A stretch of 64,000 bases of DNA from Aggregicoccus sp. 17bor-14. GTDB taxonomy: Bacteria; Myxococcota; Myxococcia; Myxococcales; Myxococcaceae. This document shows, piece by piece, positions 21,172 to 29,157 of this stretch. The DNA lies in assembly GCF_009659535.1 (NCBI RefSeq), contig NZ_VJZZ01000017.1, positions 62,001-126,000 on the forward strand. Reading direction: 5' to 3'. The notes under the pieces were generated by a model, which saw only the letters and a program-made list of their open reading frames with translations, searched no databases and had not been told where the DNA came from. The first letter of the stretch is position 1. Every line of letters starts with the position of its first letter. Made by a program: the position numbers and the translations under genes.

Positions 21172-21473
21172 CAGCCCTGCGCGGGCAGCCCGCGCACCGC
21201 CGTCACCACCCAGAAGCCCGCGGCGAGCAGCGTGACCACGGTGTAGAGCACCGCGCGCCGGCGCGCCGCCCGGCCCTCCTCGCCCTCCTGGCGCAGCGCG
21301 AGCAGCCACATGCCGCCCACGCGCAGGAGGAAGAAGAGCGCGATGCACACCGCGCCCATCACCTGCCACTGCGCGGGCTGCTTGAAGGCGAGCAGCCAGG
21401 CGCCGAGGTAGGCGAGGTTGCCGACGAGGAAGAGGCCCTGGAAGGTGGCGGGAGGGATGGAGGCGGTGCGCAC
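21171..21473 (-). CDS. small membrane protein, three helices
   Basis: 100-aa protein with three predicted membrane helices (FLVGNLAYLGAWLLAF, QVMGAVCIALFFLLRVGGMWLLAL, VLYTVVTLLAAGFWVVTAV) and an Arg/Glu-rich cytoplasmic loop (RQEGEEGRAARRR). The GTG start gives MRTASIPPATFQG; upstream codons are low-complexity. No family is recognised. It ends at the bidirectional terminator after ychF and is preceded by a lipoprotein gene on the same strand. Confidence 0.6.
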   Translation of the reverse strand: MRTASIPPATFQGLFLVGNLAYLGAWLLAFKQPAQWQVMGAVCIALFFLLRVGGMWLLALRQEGEEGRAARRRAVLYTVVTLLAAGFWVVTAVRGLPAQG

Positions 21474-21517
21474 GGGCCGCGAGTCTCCACCCCCTGGGCC
21501 CCGCGTCAACCGCTGCG

Positions 21518-22135
21518 TCAGTGGGCGTAGCCGGGAGTGACCAGGCTCTGGTCCGAGACCGTCCAGCTCACGGGGCGCTGCACGCCCATGTAGCGGCGCT
21601 CCAGGTGCGGCGAGAGCGTGAGCGCGAGCAGCGCGGCCTGCTGGCCGAGGGGCTTCTCGGTGAGCTCCTCCGAGAAGGCGAGCTCCGAGTCGCGCTGGCG
21701 CGCACCGCCGCACGCCGTGGGCCCGCGGAAGCCGCCCTTCACGCGGAACAGCGCGTAGTGGCACTCGCCCACGCGCCCCGAGAGCCCGCCCTTCTCGATG
21801 ACCAGGTCCACCGGCATGCCGGCGAAGGAGCCCAGCAGCCGCGTGTCGTCACCCTGCGCGAGCTCGAGGCGGGTGAGCTGTCCGCCCACCACCCCCTTGA
21901 GGTACTGGCCGTTCCAGGAGAGGTCCACCGGCACCTCGCGGAAGCGGCCGCGCATGCTGCTCTCGCTCACGCGCAGGTCGGTGGTGCGGCCCACCACGCC
22001 GCGCGCTCCCACCACGAGGTCCTCGCTGCTCGTCGCACCGATGCGCGGCGCGTCCGCCTCCGCGCGCACGCCGCTGCCCGTGCCCGAACACGCGCTCGCA
22101 CCCACTGCCAGCACTGCGATTGCCCATGCCTTCAT
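21518..22135 (-). CDS. hypothetical lipoprotein
   Basis: 205-aa protein with a signal peptide and lipobox (VLAVGASAC, Cys at about 16), so it should be lipid-anchored in the cell envelope. The mature part is predicted mostly beta (WNGQYLKGVVGG, RLLGSFAGMPVDLVIEKGGLSGRVG) with two Cys in GECHYALF and GPTACGG that may form a disulfide. AGAGGAG lies 7 bases before the ATG, fixing the start. Function unknown. Confidence 0.75.
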   Translation of the reverse strand: MKAWAIAVLAVGASACSGTGSGVRAEADAPRIGATSSEDLVVGARGVVGRTTDLRVSESSMRGRFREVPVDLSWNGQYLKGVVGGQLTRLELAQGDDTRLLGSFAGMPVDLVIEKGGLSGRVGECHYALFRVKGGFRGPTACGGARQRDSELAFSEELTEKPLGQQAALLALTLSPHLERRYMGVQRPVSWTVSDQSLVTPGYAH

Positions 22136-22341
22136 GTCGCGCTCCTCTGCGGTCGTCGCGCTCGCGCGCCCAGGTGGGCTCGCCGCGCTTCGTCCGGGGA
22201 ACGCGCGCGTTTTTCCGCGCATATCGTTGCGTTTCCGAGGCGTGCGGAAGGCCGCTCGCGCGAGCGCGCGCGCAACGCGGAGGTGCTCGCGCCATATCGC
22301 CGGTGTCCTTCTGCCGCGCACCGCGCGAGACTGGGCGCGCC

Positions 22342-22839
22342 ATGTCCCGCCTCCTCGAAACGCTGCAGTCCCTCAAGCTCGTGCGCGACGCCGCAGCGGC
22401 GCGCGCGCTCGTCCCCGCGGGCGAGCGCCCGGAGGTCTCGCTCCTGCGCCTGTGCGACGGCGGGCAGCTGGTGGGCGGGCTCTCGGTGTCGCTCGGCGTG
22501 CGGCCCGACGAGCTGGTGGGCCCGCTCACGCTCGCGATGGGCGGCGCGGCGCGCGGCCTGCGCGTGCTCGACGTGCGCGAGCGCCCGGTGCTCGAGCTGC
22601 AGGTGATGGCGGGCACGCTCACCGAGCGCTGGGAGGTGGAGGACCTCTACGCGCTGGTGCACAACCTCAACGACCTGTACCGCGACGCCGCGGACACCGC
22701 GCGCATCGCGGTGCTGAGCGAGTGGGAGGACGCGCTGCAGCTGTGGTGCGTGCCGCGCACGGCGCTCGCGCGCCTGCTGCAGGAGCCCTTCTTCCAGCCG
22801 CAGAACCGCCGCGCCCTCCTGCCCGCGGCCGCGCGATGA
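22342..22839 (+). CDS. hypothetical protein
   Basis: 165-aa soluble protein, ATG in MSRLLETLQSLKLVRD. It contains repeated LRVLDVRERPVLELQVMAG-type beta segments and a helical LYALVHNLNDLYRDAADTARIAVLSEWEDALQLW region. No signal peptide, membrane helix or known motif. It is divergent from the lipoprotein gene across 206 bases that include an AT-richer stretch (GTTTTTCCGCGCATATCGTTGCG, in two parts) that may hold promoters. Confidence 0.6.
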   Translation: MSRLLETLQSLKLVRDAAAARALVPAGERPEVSLLRLCDGGQLVGGLSVSLGVRPDELVGPLTLAMGGAARGLRVLDVRERPVLELQVMAGTLTERWEVEDLYALVHNLNDLYRDAADTARIAVLSEWEDALQLWCVPRTALARLLQEPFFQPQNRRALLPAAAR

Positions 22840-22909
22840 CGCCGGGACGGAGGCTCGCCCCGGGGAGCGGCCTGGGCGATGCTCGGAGCGGACCGGAGGC
22901 TGCTGCGCC

Positions 22910-23227
22910 ATGGGACTGAGAGAGCTCGACGACACGCCGGCGAAGCCCACGGAGCCCGAGGCCGGTGCCTCGGGCTGTGGCTCGATGTCCCTCGCCTTCC
23001 TCTCCGCGTTCGCCGGGCTGAGCGGCCTCCTCGCGGGCGTCGTGGGAGTCGTGGCCGGCTTCTTCTTCGCGGCACTGGGGGCCTTCAGCGTGTTCGCCCT
23101 CGTGTACGAGGCGAAGCAGCACGACCGTTGGGGCCGGGTCGTCGTGGCGGCGCTGATGGGCGCTCTCGCGGGGGTCCTGCTGCTCGCGGGACTGCGCTCG
23201 CTCCTCACGCCCTGGCCCTTCGGCTGA
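22910..23227 (+). CDS. hypothetical membrane protein
   Basis: 105-aa protein with a polar N-terminus (MGLRELDDTPAKPTEPE) and probably three hydrophobic helices (about 27-43, 45-63 and 78-97). Gly/Ala-rich GLSGLLAGVVGVVAGFFFAALGAF suggests tight helix packing. No family recognised. It is 70 bases after the preceding gene on the same strand. Confidence 0.6.
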   Translation: MGLRELDDTPAKPTEPEAGASGCGSMSLAFLSAFAGLSGLLAGVVGVVAGFFFAALGAFSVFALVYEAKQHDRWGRVVVAALMGALAGVLLLAGLRSLLTPWPFG

Positions 23228-23283
23228 CCCGTTGGCTGTAGAGCAGGGGAGCAGGCGCGGGGGAGGCCGGCGGGCGCCGCCGT

Positions 23284-23303
23284 GCATACCGTGCGCGGTA
23301 TGC
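23284..23303 (+). promoter_or_regulatory. hairpin over the start codon of the ATP-grasp ligase gene
   Basis: GCATACCG (23284-23291) and CGGTATGC (23296-23303) form a perfect 8-bp stem with a TGCG loop. The 3' arm includes the ATG (23300-23302). It could be an operator palindrome or an mRNA hairpin. Confidence 0.4.
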
Positions 23304-24355
23304 CCAAGCCCTTGAAGATCGCCGTGTTGCACTACCAGCCTCAGGGTGAAGAGGTGGACCCGGTGGTGCTGCAGGTGCAGGACGCGCTGCAGAAGAACGG
23401 TCACGAGGCCAGCCTCATCGGCGTGGACGACCGGGTGACGGACGTGCTGCAGCAGATCGAGCGCGCCAAGTGCGACCTCGTCTTCAACGTGTGCGAGACC
23501 TTCGCGGACGACTACCGCATGGAGGTGAACATCGCCGCGCTGATGGAGATGGCGGGCGTGAAGTTCACCGGCTCGGGCACCGCGGGGCTGCTGCTCGCGC
23601 AGGACAAGATCCTCACCAAGCAGCTGCTCGAGTTCCACCACGTGCTCAGCCCGCGCTTCGCCATGTTCGACGAGCACAGCTTCGCGACCAGCGGGGACAT
23701 CGCCTTCCCGCTCATCGTGAAGCCCGCCAAGAGCGATGCGTCCATCGGCATCGGCAAGAAGGCGGTGGTGAAGGACATGAAGGAGCTGTCCGCGCGCGTG
23801 GCGGAGATCCGCGAGCAGCTGGACGACGACGCGCTCGCCGAGGAGTTCATCGAGGGGCGCGAGATGTACGTCGCGGTGCTCGGCCCCCCGAGCGCCCCCG
23901 AGGTGCTGCCCATCGTGGAGCTGGACTTCGGCAAGTGGGACGCGAGCAAGCCCAAGGTGGCCAACCGCGACGTGAAGTTCGGCCCCGAGACGAAGGACAG
24001 CCCGCGCCTGCTCATCGCGCGCGACGTGTCCGACGAGCTGCAGGAGCGCATCGAGCGCGCCGCCACCAGCGCCTACCGTGCGCTCAAGCTGCGCGACTAC
24101 GCGCGCATCGACTTCCGGGTGAGCGCGCGCAGCAACGCGCCCTACCTGCTCGAGGTGAACCCCAACCCCTACCTCGAGAACCGTTGCGAGGTGGCGCTCG
24201 CGGCGATGGCCGCAGGCCTCAGCTACGAGCGCCTCGTGGGCCGCATCGTGGACAGCGCGGTGCAGCGCTACAAGCTGCTGCGCCCGCCGCGCGGCCCCGC
24301 TGCGCAGACGGCGGCGCCCGCGAAGCTCGAGGTGCTCGAGGGCGCGAAGAGCTAG
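23300..24355 (+). CDS. ATP-grasp ligase, D-alanine--D-alanine ligase-like
   Basis: 351-aa ATP-grasp enzyme. It has an N-terminal Rossmann part (IAVLHYQPQGEEVDP), the Ddl-like VFNVCETFADDYRMEVNIAALMEMAGVKFTGS, an ATP-binding FPLIVKPAKSDASIGI and a metal-site LEVNPNPYLENRCEVALAA. Ddl enzymes join two D-Ala for peptidoglycan; distant paralogues ligate other amino acids. No mur/ddl neighbours occur, so a specialised dipeptide ligase is possible. The ATG at 23300 (MPKPLKIAVLHYQ) is chosen; a GTG at 23282 would add six residues. Confidence 0.85.
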   Translation: MPKPLKIAVLHYQPQGEEVDPVVLQVQDALQKNGHEASLIGVDDRVTDVLQQIERAKCDLVFNVCETFADDYRMEVNIAALMEMAGVKFTGSGTAGLLLAQDKILTKQLLEFHHVLSPRFAMFDEHSFATSGDIAFPLIVKPAKSDASIGIGKKAVVKDMKELSARVAEIREQLDDDALAEEFIEGREMYVAVLGPPSAPEVLPIVELDFGKWDASKPKVANRDVKFGPETKDSPRLLIARDVSDELQERIERAATSAYRALKLRDYARIDFRVSARSNAPYLLEVNPNPYLENRCEVALAAMAAGLSYERLVGRIVDSAVQRYKLLRPPRGPAAQTAAPAKLEVLEGAKS

Positions 24356-24364
24356 CGCGCGCCG

Positions 24365-25162
24365 CTACTCGTCCCCGCCCAGCAGCGCGCCCAGCCCCAC
24401 GCCGCCCAGCACGCTGCCCTCCTCGCGCTGACCGAGCGGCCCCGCGGCCGCGATGATGCGGCCCGAGAGCCGGCTGAGCGGCAGGGACTGCAGCCACACC
24501 TTGCCGGGGCCGCGCAGGGTGGCGAAGAAGAGCCCCTCGCCGCCGAAGAAGGTGCTCTTGATGCCGCCCACCATCTGGATGTCGTAGGCCACGCTGGGCT
24601 GGAACGCGACGATGCAGCCGGTGTCCACGCGCAGGAGCTCCCCGGGCGCGAGCGTGCGCTCGTGCAGGGTGCCGCCCGCGTGGATGAAGGCGAGCCCGTC
24701 TCCCTGCAGCCGCTGCATGATGAAGCCCTCGCCGCCGAAGAGCCCGGCGCCCAGGCGCTTCTGGAAGGCGATGCCCACGCTCACGCCCTTCGCGGCCGCG
24801 AGGAAGCTGTCCTTCTGGGTGATGAGCTCGCCGCCCAGCTCGCCCAGGTGGATGGGGAGGATCTTCCCCGGGTAGGGCGCCGCGAAGGCGACGCGGCGCT
24901 TGCCCTGGCCCTGGTTGAGGAACACCGTCATGAAGAGGCTCTCGCCGGTGAGCAGCCGCTTGCCCGCGCCCATCAGCGCGCCGAGGAAGCCGCTCTGCTT
25001 CTTGGAGCCATCCCCGAAGATGGTCTCCATGGCGATGCCGTCCTCCATGAACATCATCCCGCCGGCCTCGGCCACCGCCGCCTCGCCGGGGTCCAGCTCC
25101 ACCTCCACGAACTGCATCTCGGAGCCGTGAATCTCGTAGTCCACCTCGTGCATCTGCGACAT
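24365..25162 (-). CDS. AIM24/TIGR00266 family protein
   Basis: 265-aa protein of the AIM24 family, which folds as tandem double-stranded beta-helix domains. Characteristic stretches are [53 protein letters not shown] and [25 protein letters not shown]. Glycine-rich turns recur. Function in bacteria is unknown; the yeast homologue is mitochondrial. It is convergent with the ATP-grasp ligase (9 bases apart) and divergent from the dipeptidase. Confidence 0.85.
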   Translation of the reverse strand: MSQMHEVDYEIHGSEMQFVEVELDPGEAAVAEAGGMMFMEDGIAMETIFGDGSKKQSGFLGALMGAGKRLLTGESLFMTVFLNQGQGKRRVAFAAPYPGKILPIHLGELGGELITQKDSFLAAAKGVSVGIAFQKRLGAGLFGGEGFIMQRLQGDGLAFIHAGGTLHERTLAPGELLRVDTGCIVAFQPSVAYDIQMVGGIKSTFFGGEGLFFATLRGPGKVWLQSLPLSRLSGRIIAAAGPLGQREEGSVLGGVGLGALLGGDE

Positions 25163-25273
25163 GCGCGTGACCTCGGGGCGAAGGAGTAAAGCTGCCCCGG
25201 GGATACGCAGGAGCGGGGCGGACTATTGCCGCCGCACGCCCGCTCGCTCCCGCCTGCACTAAACTGTCCGCCC

Positions 25274-26572
25274 ATGACCTTCCTGCGCTCTGTCCTCTCC
25301 TTCGCGCTGTGTGCTGCTGCCCTCGCGCCGGTGCTCGCCCATGCCGCGTCCCCCGACGACGCCGCCGCGCGCCTCGAGCGCGCGCGCAAGCTGCTGCGCG
25401 AGGTGCCCCTCGTCGACGGCCACAACGACCTGCCCTGGCAGGTGCGCGAGCGCGAGGGCAACCGGCTCTCCCAGCTGGACCTGATGGCCGACGGGCGGAA
25501 GCTGACGCCGCCCCTGCACACCGACCTGCCGCGGCTGCGCGAGGGCGGGGTGGGCGGCGTGTTCTGGAGCGTGTACGTGCCCGCGGACCTGCCCGGCTCG
25601 GACGCGGTGCTCGCCACGCTGGACCAGATGGACGTGGTGCACCGCCTGGTGGAGCGCTACCCGAAGCAGCTCTCGCTCGCGCTCACCGCGGCGGACGTGG
25701 AGCGCGCGCACCACGAGGGCAAGGTGGCCTCGCTCATCGGCATGGAGGGAGGCCACAGCATCGGCGGCTCCGTGGGCGCGCTGCGCCAGCTCTACCGCGC
25801 GGGCGCCCGCTACATGACCCTCACCCACTCGAAGAACGTGGGCTGGGCCGAGTCCGCCACGGACGCGCCCCAGGCCGAGCCCCTCACCGAGCAGGGCCGC
25901 CTCGTGGTGCGCGAGATGAACCGGCTCGGCATGCTCGTGGACCTCTCGCACGTCTCCGCGCGCGTGATGCACAAGGTGCTCGACGTGGCGCAGGCCCCCG
26001 TCATCTTCTCGCACTCGGCCACCTTCGCCCTCACGCCCCACCCGCGCAACGTGCCGGACGACGTGCTCGAGCGGCTCCCGCAGAACGGCGGCGTGGTGAT
26101 GGTCGCCTTCGTGCCCGACTTCGTCTCGGACGCCGTGCGCCTGCACAACGCCGAGGTCGCCGCCAGCGCCGAGCGCTTCAAGGCGCTCAACACCGGCAAC
26201 CCCGACGCCGGCAAGGCCGCCTTCGAGGCCTGGCTGAAGGCGCACCCGTACCCCGCCGCCACGCTCGCGCAGGTGGCGGACCACATCGACCACGTGCGCA
26301 AGCTCGCCGGCATCGACCACGTGGGGCTCGGCTCCGACTTCGACGGCATCACCCGCACGGTGGAGGGGCTCGGCGGCGTGGAGGCCTACCCCGCGCTGAT
26401 GGCCGAGCTGCTGCGCCGCGGGTACTCGGACGAGGACGTGCGCAAGGTCGCCGGCAAGAACCTGCTGCGCGTGATGCGGCAGGTGGAGGCCACGGCGCAG
26501 CGGCTGCAGAAGGCCGGGCCCGCCGAGGACCCGCTGCCCGGCAGCATCAAGGTGGAGAAGGAGGGGCACTGA
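25274..26572 (+). CDS. membrane dipeptidase, peptidase family M19
   Basis: 432-aa zinc dipeptidase with a Sec signal peptide (hydrophobic 5-22, cleavage near AHA-AS), so exported. Metal ligands follow the M19 pattern: His50 and Asp52 in DGHNDLPW, Glu in IGMEGGHSIGG, His in DLSHVSARV, His in IFSHSATFAL and Asp in GLGSDFDG. It hydrolyses dipeptides, including D-residue-containing ones in some members. Convergent with a small exported protein; TGACCTGGGTCA spans both stop codons. Confidence 0.93.
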   Translation: MTFLRSVLSFALCAAALAPVLAHAASPDDAAARLERARKLLREVPLVDGHNDLPWQVREREGNRLSQLDLMADGRKLTPPLHTDLPRLREGGVGGVFWSVYVPADLPGSDAVLATLDQMDVVHRLVERYPKQLSLALTAADVERAHHEGKVASLIGMEGGHSIGGSVGALRQLYRAGARYMTLTHSKNVGWAESATDAPQAEPLTEQGRLVVREMNRLGMLVDLSHVSARVMHKVLDVAQAPVIFSHSATFALTPHPRNVPDDVLERLPQNGGVVMVAFVPDFVSDAVRLHNAEVAASAERFKALNTGNPDAGKAAFEAWLKAHPYPAATLAQVADHIDHVRKLAGIDHVGLGSDFDGITRTVEGLGGVEAYPALMAELLRRGYSDEDVRKVAGKNLLRVMRQVEATAQRLQKAGPAEDPLPGSIKVEKEGH

Positions 26573-26578
26573 CCTGGG

Positions 26579-26881
26579 TCAGCTCGCCTCGCTGCGCAGG
26601 GGCGCCAGGAGCGTGGCGCCGTCCTGCAGCGGCACCCAGCTCACGAAGCCCGGGTAGGCCCAGTCCATGAGGTGGTCTCCGGCCGCCGCGCGCTCCACCT
26701 CCAGCTGCTGCTGCTGCTGCTTCGGGCAGCGGTGCGGGCCCAGCGGGCGCGCCTCACCGCCGAGCGAGGCCACGTGGCGCGCGACGATGGCTCGCGGGGT
26801 GACGGCGCTCTCGGTGTGCGCGAGCAGGGGGAGCAGCCCCAGGCTGGTGACGAGCAGCGCGACGGCGGGACGGGCGAACAT
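26579..26881 (-). CDS. small exported hypothetical protein
   Basis: 100-aa protein beginning MFARPAVALLVTSLGLLPLLAHTES, a clear signal peptide. The mature 75 residues contain a run of five Gln (CPKQQQQQLE) and WAYPGFVSWVPLQDG. A perfect AGGAGG lies 7 bases upstream of the ATG and fixes the start. No family recognised. Confidence 0.65.
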   Translation of the reverse strand: MFARPAVALLVTSLGLLPLLAHTESAVTPRAIVARHVASLGGEARPLGPHRCPKQQQQQLEVERAAAGDHLMDWAYPGFVSWVPLQDGATLLAPLRSEAS

Positions 26882-27019
26882 GCAGGGCCTCCTGGGCACA
26901 GGGTGTGGCAGGTGCACCTTGGCCATCGCGCGGCGCCCGTGCGCGCAGCCTTCAGGCAACGGGCGCACCGGTGCAGCGGAAGGTGCGGGCGCTGCAGCGA
27001 GTGGGCCTCGCGGGCGGCC

Positions 27020-27829
27020 TCAGGAGAGGTGCTGGAACTTCTCGCGGTAGCTGCGCGCGACCCGCAGCACTGCACCGCAGGACAGGACCGCCATCAGGTC
27101 GCGCCGCCCCTCGCTGCGCAGCTCGCGGATGCGCCCCTGGTTCACGATGGCCGAGCGGTGGATGCGCATGAAGCACGCCGGGTCCAGCCGCTCCTCCAGG
27201 CTCTGCATCGTCTCGCGGTGCAGGTAGGTGTGGGGGCCTGCGTGGATCTGCACGTAGTAGTCCGCCGCCTCGATCCAGTCGATCTCCGCCACGTCGAGGA
27301 ACACCACCCGGCCCACGTCCTTGATGGCGAGCCGGGTGAGGTAGGTGGGCTGCTGCGGCTGCGGGGCGGGGGGATTGGCCGCGCCCGCCTCGGCGCCCTG
27401 GTAGGTGGCGAGCGCGCTGAGCAGCTGCGCCTTGAGGTCCTGCACGTGGTGCAGCCGCAGCTGGTCCTTCGCGCGGCGCAGCGCCTCGTAGAAGCGGTCG
27501 TCGTCGTAGGGCTTGAGCAGGTAGTCCATCGCGTGGATCTCGAAGGCCCGCAGCGCGTAGCGGTCGTACGCGGTGACGAAGATGACGGCCGGCAGGGGCT
27601 CGGGGGCCAGGCGGGCGAGCACCTCGAAGCCGTTGAGCTCGGGCATCTGCACGTCGAGCATCACCAGCTCCGGGCGCAGGCGCCGCAGCGCTTCGAGCGC
27701 CTCGCGGCCGTTGGCCGCCTCGCCCACGATGTCCACCTCGGGGTCCTGGGCGAGCAGCATGCGCACCCCCTCGCGCGCGAGCGGCTCGTCGTCCACCACC
27801 AGGGTGCGGATGCGCTCGTGGGTGCTCAT
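27020..27829 (-). CDS. LytTR-family response regulator
   Basis: 269-aa regulator. The receiver (1-120: VVDDEPLAREG) has acceptor Asp59 in VMLDVQMPELNG and Lys in YLLKPY; a Pro/Gln-rich linker follows at about 150-165. The LytTR DNA-binding domain (about 165-269) has VVFLDVAEIDWIEAADYYVQI, LEERLDPACFMRIHRSAIVN and ends VARSYREKFQHLS. It overlaps its kinase gene by 4 bases, forming a cotranscribed pair. Targets are unknown. Confidence 0.93.
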   Translation of the reverse strand: MSTHERIRTLVVDDEPLAREGVRMLLAQDPEVDIVGEAANGREALEALRRLRPELVMLDVQMPELNGFEVLARLAPEPLPAVIFVTAYDRYALRAFEIHAMDYLLKPYDDDRFYEALRRAKDQLRLHHVQDLKAQLLSALATYQGAEAGAANPPAPQPQQPTYLTRLAIKDVGRVVFLDVAEIDWIEAADYYVQIHAGPHTYLHRETMQSLEERLDPACFMRIHRSAIVNQGRIRELRSEGRRDLMAVLSCGAVLRVARSYREKFQHLS

Positions 27830-28995
27830 GGGGCGCGCTCCGCAGGGGCGAAGGGGATCTCGAGCCAGGCGCGCACGCCCCCGTCCGGGTGGTTCTCCAG
27901 CGTGAAGCGGTGCGCGTCCCCGTAGAGCTGGCGCAGGCGCGCGCGCACGTTCGCGAGCCCGATGCCGCTGCCCTCCTGCCAGTCCGCGCGCAGCCCCGGG
28001 CCGTCGTCGCGCACCTCGAGCTGCAGCCAGTCCCCGCGCCGCGCCGCCGAGAGCTCCAGCGTGCAGGCCGAGCTGCAGCGCGCGATGCCGTGCTTCAGCG
28101 CGTTCTCCACCAGCGGCTGCAGGAGGAGGTTGGGCACCTGGGCGTCCAGGGTCGCGGCCTCGATGCGCCGGTGCACGTTGAGCCGGTCGTGGAAGCGCGC
28201 CTGCTCGAGGTCGAGGTAGCGCTCGAGGAAGTCCAGCTCCTCCTTCAGCGGCACGTGCTGGCGCCCGGTGTTGTGCAGCGCCATGCGCAGCAGCTCGCTC
28301 ACCCCGGTGAGCATGCGCACGGCCGCCCCCGTGTCCTGCTTGCGCACCAGCACGCTGATGGCGTTGAGCGTGTTGAAGAGGAAGTGCGGGTGCAGCTGCA
28401 TCTTCAGCGCGTCCAGCTGCGCCTGGGCGAGCTGCGTGGCGAGCTGCGCCTGGGCGAGCTCGCCCTCGCGGAAGCGCCGGTGGTAGTCGAGCGCGGAGCC
28501 CACCGCGAGCACCCCCAGGTAGCTGACCAGCTCGAAGGGCAGGCTCTTGAGCACGCTGAGCGGCAGCATCTGCGCGAGCGTGTTCTGCAGGTACCAGGGC
28601 CGCCCGGCGAGCTGCCCGCAGTAGAGCGCCGCGGCGGTGTGCGCGGTGCTCACCGCGAAGAGGGCCGCCAGGTGCACGGGGACCGCGTTGCGCAGCGTGC
28701 CCGGCTCCAGCCGGAAGCGCCGGCCCAGCGCGAGGATGGGCAGGGTGACCAGCGCCCAGAAGAGCCAGGGCGGGTACTGCCAGATGAGCGCCGTGCGGAA
28801 GCGCAGCCCCGGCTCCTCGTGCTGGATGACGAAGTAGAGCGCGGTGGCGGAGAGCAGCCCCGGCACGCTCCAGAGCAGCAGCATCGGGACGAGCCGGTGC
28901 AGCAGCCAGTGCCCCGCAGCCCGCACGGCCGCGGCCTCCGCGTGCCGCCGGGGGGCGACCGGGAAGGGCAGGGTGGCGGAGGGGCGTGGATCCAC
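27826..28995 (-). CDS. LytS/YehU-type sensor histidine kinase
   Basis: 389-aa membrane kinase, GTG start. About four to five membrane helices lie between residues 30 and 168, then a cytoplasmic coiled coil. The His_kinase box is HPHFLFNTLNAISVL with His204 (or His202), and the GHKL domain has PLVENALKHGIA and GSGIGLANVRARL. Kinases of this type pair with LytTR regulators; the partner starts within its last codons. A second such pair lies at 46984-48848. Confidence 0.92.
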   Translation of the reverse strand: MDPRPSATLPFPVAPRRHAEAAAVRAAGHWLLHRLVPMLLLWSVPGLLSATALYFVIQHEEPGLRFRTALIWQYPPWLFWALVTLPILALGRRFRLEPGTLRNAVPVHLAALFAVSTAHTAAALYCGQLAGRPWYLQNTLAQMLPLSVLKSLPFELVSYLGVLAVGSALDYHRRFREGELAQAQLATQLAQAQLDALKMQLHPHFLFNTLNAISVLVRKQDTGAAVRMLTGVSELLRMALHNTGRQHVPLKEELDFLERYLDLEQARFHDRLNVHRRIEAATLDAQVPNLLLQPLVENALKHGIARCSSACTLELSAARRGDWLQLEVRDDGPGLRADWQEGSGIGLANVRARLRQLYGDAHRFTLENHPDGGVRAWLEIPFAPAERAP

Positions 28996-29157
28996 GGCCC
29001 CTCAAGCTAAGGATGGACGGCTCCGGTGGGGCAGCACCCTGCAGTCGCAGGCGCCTGCGGTGCAGCGAGCGGCGCGCCGCCTGCAGCGAACGGGCGGAGG
29101 CTCGCCCCGCTCCACGCCGCTCCCGGGAAGCGAAGCCCACAGGCCCGCGCGGCGTGC

